Shown here: positions 40,601 through 50,721 of the stretch, in pieces
How positions within the stretch are numbered: position 1 is the stretch's first letter
Layout: every line of letters begins with the position of its first letter
NCBI GenBank assembly: GCA_021396245.1
Contig: WNYE01000046.1
Span: 95,608 to 159,607, forward strand
Length of the DNA stretch: 64,000 nucleotides
Reading direction: 5' to 3'
DNA from: Sporothrix humicola
Lineage: Eukaryota > Ascomycota > Sordariomycetes > Ophiostomatales > Ophiostomataceae
Position numbers and translations under genes: made by a program
The notes under the pieces: generated by a model
Databases searched by the model: none
Seen by the model: only the letters and a program-made list of their open reading frames with translations
What the model was told of the DNA's origin: nothing

Positions 40601-43069
40601 GGTGCCACCGCTCTTGATCCGGTCGCTGAAACTGCGGCGCGGCGAGCTACCACCCAAGGCTTGGTTCAGATCCAGACTACGGCGGCTGGGACCAAAGGAC
40701 GACCGCAGAGCATCAAAACTAGAGCGCGGGATCTCGCCGCTGGCACGAGGGCTGCTGGCTGCAGTTGGGGCGCCTGGGTGGAGCGTAGCGCGCACGGAGT
40801 CGTGCAGTCTGGACGGTGTCTGCTTGCTGCTGCTGCTGTTATTGTTAAAAGCAGACGAGGACATGCGTTCCTGGCCGGCCCCAAAGGCGGCACTGCCCGT
40901 CGAGTCCTGCGAGTAGCGGTCGTCTGTTCCTAGGCCAGATGACGGCAGGTCGAGACGGCGACCATAGTTGGGCGTGCCCTGGCCCGACCGAGCCTGGTCG
41001 TCACCATCGCCGTAGTTGTTGTTATTGTTGTTGGCATTAATAAGAATCTTGAGAACGCGGACGGCATCCTTGCCATAGTCAAAGAACGAGAAAAAGTATT
41101 CGTCAATGGCAAAGGTCTCGTCGTTATCGATGACGCGGATCTTGCATGTCTCGGTGAACTCGACCATGGCCTGGTTCTCCTCAATATCAATGACGTTCTC
41201 GATGGGCAGCGAGATCTTGACACTGTCGCCGTCGTTGTGTGAGCGGAAGATGACGCGCTGCAGACTCTTGACCCACTCCTTGGCGCTGGGCGCGCTGTCA
41301 GCACGGAAGTAGTAGGTGCGGTGGTTCGTGACGACCTGGAAGTGCACGCCCTCCTTGTCCTTGTCGGTGAGCGTGGCCGAGATGCCGTAGCGGAGGTCGA
41401 TCTGGCCGTGAGGGAAGTATAGGTTGGCCGGGTCGCGGTAGTACGAGAAGACGTCGCCCTTGAGACGGAACCAGTAGCGGTTGTACTTGGGGTTCCGCTT
41501 GCCGGACTTGGACAGGTAGCCCGACTTGGCGACCTCGTGGGCCTTCTTGGGCAGGTAGGCGTAGAAGCAAATGTGGCGCGACGTGATGTACATGTAGCCC
41601 TGCAGCAGGACGCTCTGCAGCAGCCAGCACGGGTACTCCTCAATGACCTCCTCGGGCTTAACGAACTCGAAGATCTCCATGAGCTTGCGAGACAGCGCGG
41701 ACGGACCGCCCTCCTCGTCGGTGTCGTCGTTGCGCTTGTCCTTGTCGCTCGACTTGCGGTCGCGGTCGATGTCGAAGCTGGGACGCAGGGCAGCGAGTTC
41801 CTTGGCCTCGAGCATGCGGCTCATGACGGGGATGCTGCGCACACTATTGCTGCGTTCGGCCCGTGTAACATGGATGGCCGGCGAGTTGGTGGATCCACGC
41901 TCCGAGCTGACAGCCTCAGACGTGGCTTCACTGTCACGGGGTCCCGGTGTCTGTGTCGAGGAGGGTGTGTTGGAGCTCTCTGCATCTGCATCTTCATCCT
42001 CTTCGAGAATACGGCTGCTTCCGGTGCCGGCCGTCCCAGCATTCTTAGATGACCGGGACGAGAGGCCGGACGAGGACCGGCGTTTGCTCGACGACAGCTT
42101 CTGTTTGAGGGACGGCAGGGACCGCATCAGCTTGCTGTCGGCGAAGCGTGAGCGGCGCTCGCCGTCTTTGCCGATGCTGCTCGAGCTGCCCTGGCTGGAG
42201 TGCCGAGTGAAGATGGTCGACTGCGAAATGTCCTTGCCAGCCTTCTTGCTGCTCTTCTTAGACGAGCCGGTGGCGGGCAGGACTGTGGTGGCGGTGCCGT
42301 CGCCGCCAAAGCGGCCGTCGTTAAAGTGGCCCTGCGCGTCGCCGTCGCCGTCGCCCTCGTCATCGCCCTCACTGTCGCTGCTGGAGTGGTCGGCGAACCG
42401 GTTGTTAAAGTCCACTTTGGACGCGGCGGCCGCAATCATGTTGAAGACGCTCTGGTTCATGTTGTACATGGCGCCATCGCCGGATATGGTGGGCCGGATG
42501 ACCTCTTCGTCGCCATCGGTGTGTTTTAACCGCTCGGGAAACTCCATGGTGTGGGGTGTGTGTTGGCTGCCACCGTTGTGGCGCCGCTTGTGGAGTTTGT
42601 TCGGCTTGTGGCGGCCGCCCTCGTCTTCGGAGATGCGCGGGCTCGCGGTGGACAGACGGTTCGGGGACGCTGCCGATGCAGAGGCCAGAGCAGACGTGGC
42701 CGACTGCGACTGCGAGGACAAGCGGCTTGGCAGACGAAGACCGTGGCTGTGGCTATGACGATGTTGCTGGTGGTGGTGGCTGCTCTTTTTCGTGGTGGAC
42801 GGGGTTGTCGGGGAAGCAGTGCCCGAGGCGGTTCGTGAAGGCCCAGAGGACGAAGGTGCTGATGTCGGAGCAGCAGTTGTGGCAGAAGCGGGTGCGGCCG
42901 GAAGGGTGGCCGTCGACGAGGTGGTGGTGCTGGTATTAGTATTACTATTACTGATGTTTGAGGGTGTCGAGGAAAGCGGCGGGGGAGTTTGGGTCGGTGT
43001 TGGGGTCGACGATTTGGCAGCGGCAGCCGTCGGTGCTGCATCAGCTGCTTGGTCTATTGGCGGCGCCAT
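37607..43069 (-). CDS. atg26: Sterol 3-beta-glucosyltransferase Atg26
   Basis: One uninterrupted frame on the minus strand; the ATG at 43069 ([10 protein letters not shown]) gives 1820 residues. The first 450 are disordered and Ser/Thr-rich. Then come a GRAM domain with an embedded PH domain ([20 protein letters not shown]) and a second GRAM domain ([19 protein letters not shown]). The GT28-type catalytic part follows: an N-terminal [20 protein letters not shown] and, near the C-terminus, the UDP-sugar site [20 protein letters not shown]. The enzyme glucosylates ergosterol; in some fungi it serves pexophagy at membranes marked by phosphoinositides. Longer than the common 1400-1500 residues, mainly because of the N-terminal extension and repeats of [8 protein letters not shown]-type linker. 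Confidence 0.92.
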   Translation of the reverse strand: [1820 protein letters not shown]

Positions 43070-45724
43070 GTTTTGTGTGATGTATTTTCCGTTGGAGAAG
43101 GGGGTTCGCAGACAGGCAGACACGTCGAAGAGGCGGCTCTGGGCTTGAATTATTGGAGGCGTCGAATCAGCGGGCCGCGTTGAAGCAGGAACTGGCTTGC
43201 AGTCGGGGTTCAGTTCAGAAGCAAGGCGGCCTGCTGCAGGAAGGGTTGCTTTGGTCAGTCACAGTCACAGGCAGAAGAATGAGGAAAAGCAGCAAGACGG
43301 GATGAAAGACAAAAAGAGGCTTGTGAATGTGATGCTGCTGGCTGGCTGGGCTGAAGCGAACCAGGTAGGGCAGGGCTTGGGGTTTGCAGGGCCTGGAACG
43401 GATGGAGATGGCTGGCTCTGGCTCTGGCCTTCAAGTGACGCTGGCTCGGCTGGCCTGTTCTGGAAGTGGAGCGTGGGTGGGTTGGGGTGAAGCTTGGGGG
43501 TGTGTGGTCGAGAGGCTCATTCGCGGGATTTGGCAGATTTGGGGCCTGGACGTGGAACGGGACCCGCCGGGCAGGGCATGACAGGGGGGCTATTTGCTAT
43601 TTTGGGTGGGGAACCGGGCTGGAGATTGGCGACTGACCGCTATCGTAGCAGGCAGGCAACATCACAATTGTCCTGTGGATTTTGACTTTGAGAAACTGAC
43701 CTTTTGTCTTGACAACCCTTTGCTGTTTCTTGTCTCTTCTCTGTCTCCGAGATCCCAGAAACGCCCAGGAACGTGGTTCTCGGACCAGGACCGACGAACG
43801 GCCGTAGGAATAGGCACGGGCCTGTGGCTGCCTAGCCGGCAAATGGATCCTGTTCCGGCTTGACTTTTTCGATGTCGAGATGTGACTGAACTGGGCACTG
43901 GGGATGGTCGATGCTGTCGTATCAAGGCGCGCAGATGGCGGGGATGGCTGTGGTCGCGGCGGTGGAACGGTGCATCTGCAAGGCGGGCGTAGGCGTCGGT
44001 TTCGTTGGCTGGATATGCTTGTGTTGCAGTCGCCTTGACTTTGAAGTGTTAGTGATGGGAAAGGCGACATAGAAATGGAAACAGAAAAGACAAAGATCAA
44101 ATAAACAGAAACGAGACAACGAGAGAAACGATAATGATGAATTATGAGCTGATCAAAGAAGTCACCAAGTTTATCGTTTGACTGTCCGTTGCGGGTTTCC
44201 CGGGATGGCAAGCCACAAGACAGGATGTTCGTGACGGGGGATAACGGTTGTGTGAGCAGTGTGAGCGTTGTGTGGGAGCGCGATCTTACATGGGGTGGTG
44301 TGGTCACACTTTGGACGGTGACTGGTCGGACGCTGGGCGCTGAATGGATCGAATAATAGCGAGCGGACGCAATAGCGAAAGGCGACGGAAAAGACGAAGA
44401 AGGAAGAAGATAATAGGGACAATAGGTTATCGGTACGGAGTAGAGATGGGAGAGTCGACGATAACAGGTCCGCGATAGGAAACGAAGAAAGACCAACAGG
44501 AAACACAATGTTGGAAGAATACAATAGGTAGGGGAAACAAAAACAAGCACAGTTGAGTAAAACGGGCAAAAAGGGCTCGACACAACTAGCTGATCGGCAA
44601 AGGAGATCGAAAAGGGAAAAGGGCGCAGCGTTGGCCTGGCGGCTTGTTAGTCCATCACACAACACCACCAGGAGACACTGATAGGGAAGAGAGAGGTACA
44701 AGAAAACGTGCACACTCGATGACGAGGGCTGTGTCGATAAGGAGGATAGGAGATGGAGATGATGTAGGGGAGGCGATGTATGATGGAGGAGAGATGCAAA
44801 AATAGGGGCAAGTCAGAGGATAGTCGGAAAGCGTGACAGCTGATAAGAAAAGTGGAAAGAACTGGGGATGGTGATGTTCCTGAATGTAGCAGGTGCACGG
44901 CGGCATTCCTAGACGAAGCCTGGACGCTAACACAAGAGACGGCGTCGGTTTAGGAAAGAGCGTGTTGGTGATGTCGACCAGAGAATGGTGAATATGGCAA
45001 ATGGGCCCACTGTGCGCCAGACCGTGCAGAGGAAGGTGCGATCTGGGCGCGATCTGGGCACCTGAGCATTTCCTCACACGCACTAGGACCCAGTCATCGC
45101 GCCTAAACAATGCTGTCACAGGCGCTGTTGGCCTTCTGTAAAATGGCACAAGATCGCGTCACATGCCGGCCAAAGCCAACTGGCGTGCACTTTGAAGTGG
45201 CCATTCATACTGTGTGGCAAACAAACAGCACTGTCCTGTCATTCTTGTATTTTGCTGCAAAGAGTCGTCGTACACTCAACACCGTATTTACTCCATAAAA
45301 AGTGTGAGATAATTATGTGCATAAGACAGCTGCCAGAGGTCTCACCAGATGGCATGCCAAGGAGCTATTTAAATATCGATGTCGATGTTAACGACTCGCT
45401 AAATGTCGTGATACCAAAGACTGCATTACATCTTCAACACTTTTCTGAGAGTGATATTAGCAATGTACGACGTATATTTTATTCTTGGTGAAACAAGCAA
45501 GCTCGCCGGAATACAGACATCTTGGCCATACCATGCTACACAAAATGAGATATATCAGAGTAAAATAAATCACAACTCCAGACCACCCAGAACCAGACCG
45601 GACACCACTCCAAACCAACTCCTCATAACTGGTAATTCTGAACAACCTCGAAAGGTTGTTCGCATCGCTTCGGATAATGTGAGCAACCCCGAAAGGTTGT
45701 TCTTGGCAATGTTCAGGCCGCAGC
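43070..45724. promoter_or_regulatory. Long upstream region of Atg26
   Basis: About 2.6 kb with no convincing gene. On the minus strand it is C/T-rich, and open frames there (for example 43597-44583) have biased Ser/Pro/Arg/Thr composition and no recognisable domain. It probably holds the Atg26 promoter and a long 5' leader. The last part, to 45724, is the 3' region of the WD40 gene and holds two hairpins. Confidence 0.4.
45640..45702. terminator. Two tandem hairpins after the WD40 gene
   Basis: GAACAACCT-CGAA-AGGTTGTTC at 45640-45661 (9-bp stem, 4-nt loop) and a near copy GAGCAACCCCGAAAGGTTGTTC at 45681-45702 lie about 25-85 bp past the WD40 stop codon. This could be 3'-UTR structure; terminator is used only as the nearest class. 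Confidence 0.35.
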
Positions 45725-47431
45725 CTACATCCACAGCGTCAGCTTCCCGCTCGCGTTACCGCCGGCCACCCAGTTCTTCGTCGGGTGGAAGTGCGCGACG
45801 GCCGGCACCGCGGTAATGCCGTCGCCGTCCAGCTGACCCAGCTGCTCGCCCGTTGCGCCCGCAAACACGTCCACAAAGCGGTTCATGTTGCCGACGGCGA
45901 ACTTGTGCACGCCGCCGGGCGGGTGTCTCTGCCACTGCGGCTTGAGGATGGTGACCCAGCGGCCGGTCTGGTTGTTGTGGGCGATTTTGTGGGCGGGCTT
46001 CGTCTCGTCGTCGCTCAAGGACTGGCCTGGTTTCCATGTGCCCTGGACGGCCGAAAAGTCGTAGACCTTGATGGTGTCGTCGTACGACGTCGTGGCAATG
46101 TGGCCGCCGGGACCCCAGGCGGCGTGTGACACGGATAGGCGGGAGGGGTCTTCGCCCAGCAAAGACGGGCGGTCGACCTTGCCGCCGTCCTCGTCCTTGT
46201 GCGTAACAATCTTGCGTAGGTCCCAGATCTTGAGCGTACGGTCGAGGCTGGCCGTGGCCACGAGATGTGGCTGCCGCGGGCTCAAAGAGAAACCACCAAT
46301 CTTATGGTTATCGTGAAGGCCGGGCCAGATGGTGGTGGCCGAGGACGGCTTGGCGCGGAGGTCGTGCCGGCCGAGAGTGCCGCGAAGCGTTGAGAAGAAT
46401 ACGAGATTGTGGTTGTCTGAGGCAAAGTCCATGCAAGAAATAGCCATTTCCGTGTCGTCTTCGTCGGCCGGGGCGTAGACCTCGACCGACTTTTGTGCCT
46501 GGATGTCCAGTTTGCGAATTGTCGTGTCGTAGGAAGCCGTGTACACGGAGCTGGGGTCACTATCGAGGACGTGAATACTGGATATGGTGCGGGCGTGTGG
46601 TTTGAAGCCAAGTATGACCGGTTCAGGCGCATCGGCCTCCTCGTCGTTGTCGGCATCTTCCTCTTTCACTGGGACGTCAGGCGCTTGGGATGCGTCAAAA
46701 ATGCCCAGGCGGCCCTCCTTGTCACCCGCAAAGACGATTGGCTTGTCTTCTGTGGGGTGGAAGGCCATGGCATATATGCGCTCTTTGGTCAATTTGAGGT
46801 CTGCTTTGTTAGCGCCACGTACTGATCATCAAACAGGCATTGCGAAGTGTTACCTACCCTTCACCTCAAATTTGTCGTACAGCTCCAGGCCGTTCATCTC
46901 CTGCCTCAACGACTTGAGCTCCTTGTCGGTCGTCTCTTGCACATCCTCGTCCGTAAACGTCCGCACACCAGGTCGCACGCCCGGTCGTGTGCTCGCGCCA
47001 GTTGAGGACAGCTCCTTGAGGCCAGCCAACGTGCCCTGCCATCTGCCGTCAACTTGCATGTCCCCCAGACTCAGGTCACCGCTGACCCGCAACCGTTTGT
47101 CCCTCGCTGACTCGCCAATTCCGTACTCCAGCACTCCGTCGCCATTCTCTAATTTGCGCTTCAACGTCTCGGGGTCGGCTTCAATTCCGGCGACTCGTGC
47201 ACTGCGGCGCGTCGGCATGGGCGACTCGCGCTTGACAGGTTCTGACCGGCGCGATGGCCGCTTCTTTGTCGCAGATGCGGGAGAGGCATTCTTGCTGGCA
47301 GTTGCCGTCGGGCCAAACACCTTGGCCGACGTCTTGGAGATGCTTTTGAGGATTTCGTTGTTCACTTTGGCGTTTTCAGCACGTCGCCGTTCCCAGGCCG
47401 TCAGGCCTGACGTGTCTGCCGAGGGGGCCAT
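45725..47431 (-). CDS. WD40 protein of the CMR1 (DNA damage-binding) family
   Basis: Two exons, 47431-46858 and 46800-45725, giving 549 residues; the start at 47431 is the first ATG. The N-terminus reads SGLTAWERRRAENAKVNNEI, as in Cmr1/YDL156W proteins. A basic RRSEP...TRRSAR stretch follows, then the conserved RERIYAM-like LKLTKERIYAMAFHPTEDKP and WD repeats (for example VATASLDRTLKIWDLRKI and DTTIRKLDIQ) to the end HPTKNWVAGGNASGKLTLWM. Yeast Cmr1 is nuclear and linked to replication stress and protein quality control. An ACGCGT box lies about 190 bp upstream. Confidence 0.85.
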
Positions 47432-47911
47432 GCCGGAGGGGAGTAGCAAAAATAAAGGAATTGGTCGGGAAAGTGTCGTGGAATTCGTCGAAGGTCAATT
47501 GCCGTCTGCTGTCTGTCGTTTGCAAACGGATTCTGGACGAGGAGGTGGTGATTGCAAACTGACTTCTGGGGAGCTAAATTGGGAAAACGCGCAGGACGCC
47601 AAAAAGTCCCGTCGCCAAATCACGCGTAAAGTGCGTGCGTGAATGTTGTGTGGGGCGCGCCTTCCGCTATTGGCACAGCCAACAACTTCATCCGTGGATT
47701 TGAGTGTCGTAACGATTCACCACGACTGTGAGTTCCTGCCATAAATAGAAGTTGACAGTTGGTCAATAAATAATGGAAACTTTTCTCGTCGCCTCATATT
47801 TTTTATTTTGGTCTAGAAAAGACTTTTCAGAACCTATCCAACTATCATTACTTCAACGTCGCTCCCACACACGACACCATCCTGGCATGGCCACGGCCTA
47901 CTTGCAAGACA
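47432..47911. promoter_or_regulatory. Divergent promoter region with an MluI box
   Basis: ACGCGT at 47622-47627 lies 190 bp upstream of the WD40 ATG. On the plus side AT-rich CATAAATAG at about 47741 is a possible TATA for the next gene. Confidence 0.4.
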
Positions 47912-50254
47912 ATGATTGCCGTCGAGGTAATTGTACTCGCCTTGATATTTTACAAGCTCACAATGAAGGCAGATGAGAAAGCGGCCAAGATGGAGGTGCC
48001 AACCGAAGAAGACAGAGGCAACGACAAAGGCGACGACGAAAATACGTCTCTGGCCGACGAGAAGCAGGCACTGTCTCACGCCTGGTGCGCCCGCCGCGAC
48101 GCAGACAGCCTGGAAAAGAGCGAGACGATCAGAGCTGTGAGGAATATGGTCTCAGATGGGGCTCTGTTCAAACAATATCGCAAGAATTCGCCCGTGGAAG
48201 TTGAAGACAAGGACAAAGGGACCACCATGGCCGGTTATCTCGAGCTCGTCGAGAACAATCTGCACGCCATGTTTTACGATGGCCCACGCTACGATACCTA
48301 TCACGGAGAGGACTGGTGCTCGTCGAGCAGCCATTTTTACATTCCTCAATATCTGCGGAAGTGGCCCAACTTCATCGAAAACCACAACACCACCTACGCC
48401 AAGATGTCGGCTGGTTTGCAGGCCCGTACCGACTTTCCATCATACAGCGAGGTCGTGTCCTCGACTGACAAATTTTATGTGCCGGGGACGCCTGATTCTC
48501 TCATCCACGGGGCCTTTATCGGTGAATCTATGCATGGGCCGGCCGTGTGTCTTGTCAATGCTTACCTGGAGTAGGAACAAACAGTGCGGCAGCAAGATAC
48601 ACCGCGGCAACCGACAAACGCAGATACAAAGCCATGCCATTTTACGATTCAGCGTGACCCTTTTGGACTGGAGCCTCAGGTGTACATTGAGGATTACTAT
48701 GGCTACAAAGGCGCAAAGTACTCTCGTGCAGTGGACGCTGCCGGCGATGGCCTCGACCGCATCGGCCGGCCGCCGATCTGGGGCCATGCCAGGCACACTG
48801 ATAAAAGCGCAAGCAACGTTTTGATTGGGGAGCACAAGGATCCAAAGGGGAAAGTGGCCAGGGCCTTGTTCAGCATCATGGTCAGAGATCCCCCAGAGAA
48901 TTTCTTTGCTAACGGGATGGAGCAGAAGCAAAACCCTGCCAACGAAGACGACGAAGTTCGTGTGGCCCGAATCCTTTCCAGGCTCTATCATTACATGATC
49001 AGCACCGGCATGGGGTTTACCTACGTCACAACAGGCATTCACGTCTTGTTTCTCAGTGTTCCCAAAGACAACTGGCGCACGCTCTACTACCATTGGTGCG
49101 ACTTTTCTGTGCCGTCGTACCGCAACGTCAATATACGCAAGATGATGAATAAGGGCTTGCGTGCTCCACATGAGACGGCGGCTGCATACTTTGCTACATT
49201 CTGCCTCCGGGCTCTGCAGTCCGGGCCTCGTTCTGCATCGTGGATCGACGCGGCCGAGGGTGACTTGAAGTACTGGCCCGCGACGTACACCAAACAGGAC
49301 GGCAACAGCACGGACAGCTCTCTCAAACTGGTCAAGGAGCCACAAGTTGCGGTGCCGTGGAAGATGGCCTACTGCACGCAGGCATGTCTCCGCGGAATGC
49401 AGCTCCAGGAAGCGCTGGACGACAAGTGTCCCAATGTTGGCTTGCATCGGGAGGCGGCCCATCGCCATAGCCGCCGGGGACATCCTTTGAGCGTCGAGGA
49501 ACTTGCACGTATGGTGACAAACCAGCTTGCCATCAGCCCGGACCAGGACTGCCAGTGTCTCGACAAATATGGCATGTATGGGCGGCATGGTGTCATGTTC
49601 AAGATCACCGTGACAGGCTATGGCTACACGTTTGTGGGCAAGGCCGTGCGTGCCAGCGACAGGGAGGTCCTCGAGCAGGAGGAGACGATCTACAACAAGG
49701 CCCACCGGGTCCAGGGCCGCCTTGTGCCCGTCTTCCTGGGTGTGATAGATCTTGAGAATTCCATCCCGCTGCACTCGTATGTGCTCGTCAGCCACATGAT
49801 GCTGCTGTCGTACGCGGGCGTGGATGTGTATGCTGCCACACAGGCAAATACACTGCCGGCCGGCATCGATACCAAAGCCGAGGAGAAGCGCACATGGGAC
49901 GAGCTCTACAAAGAAGGCGTCAACAATGTCAAAGCACGTTCTCCCAATATGGCCTGGAACGCCGAGGTGGGCCGCATGATGCACTTTGACCTGTACCGGG
50001 CGGAACTTGTACCGCGTTCCAAGAAAGAAAAGAATGAAGAGTACCGCAAAGAACTGCTAGAGTTTCAACGGCAACTCTCGAGCAAGATGGAGGCCAAACA
50101 GTTGAAATCAGCTAAGCGGAAGCTCGGAGATTCTCCTAGTGGCGATTATCCAGCTATGGAAGACGAGATGTCTAACAACGACAACACGCGAAAGCGAGCC
50201 AAGACAACGGGAAACCACTGGGAACTGGTTGGACTGGGAAAGACTGACTGTTGA
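47912..50254 (+). pseudogene. Fungal-specific family gene interrupted by one in-frame TAG
   Basis: One frame runs from the ATG at 47912 to the TGA at 50252-50254, about 780 codons, broken only by a TAG at 48572-48574 (NAYLE-stop-EQTVRQQ). The second part carries hallmarks of a large, expanded filamentous-fungal family: GMGFTYVTTGIHVLFLSVP, TLYYHWCDF, YCTQACLRGMQ...LDDKCPNVGLH, and GHRVMFKITVTGYGYT-like VMFKITVTGYGYTFVGKAV with RLVPVFLGVIDL. This family has kinase-like character, but I see no clear HRD or DFG. The first part matches its usual N-terminal half (VNAYLE region preceded by HGPAVCLV). An upstream ATG at 47887 and a short intron are an alternative start. Probably a recently disabled gene. 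Confidence 0.65.
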
Positions 50255-50721
50255 GGCATCCAGCAAGATGACGTAAATGGGGGTAAAGAGTTGGAGGAGG
50301 GAAGCTGTTGGTGTATCTTCGGCACCATGTACGCGATATTGGTATTGGGGTACGGAATTGGCTGGCATAGATCATAGCTGTTCATATCAACTACATGTTG
50401 AAAACGATTCGAAAGTATTGTTCATGATGCTCATGTCTATTTTGGTGATTGTTGCAGTTGTCGTCGGAAAACAGACGTAGCGTGAATAAGGACGATTAAC
50501 CGTGGCGCCAGACTAAACACACCGTAAGCTTTTAGTGACGCGTTGTCATGTGACCACCCTTATGGACCTGAGCTCCACTGTTTCCCGTACCAAACTCGAG
50601 AATTTAGCGTACGATTTTGCTGGAGCTCCCAAAAAAGTTTTGATATTTTGCATTCAACACTCACAATCAAATTCAAATTCGTTGTTCACGGCCATTGGGT
50701 GCGACAACAACAACCACGACA
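50255..50721. other. Intergenic region
   Basis: No gene supported. It holds the 3' region of the broken gene and the 5' leader of the Mtf2-like gene (CAACAACAACCACGAC just before the ATG). Confidence 0.4.

Noticed and set aside
41643..42758. 371-codon plus-strand frame inside Atg26
   Set aside because: Antisense shadow over a Ser-rich disordered region; no domain.
43597..44583. 328-codon minus-strand frame upstream of Atg26
   Set aside because: Ser/Pro/Thr/Arg bias from C/T-rich DNA, no domain and no clear start context.
47887..47976. ATG at 47887 as start of the family gene
   Set aside because: It needs an intron of about 42-50 nt with a poor acceptor; kept only as an alternative to the ATG at 47912.
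48440..49984. 514-codon minus-strand open frame
   Set aside because: Mirror of the plus-strand family gene, which has recognisable motifs; the minus frame has none and a biased composition.
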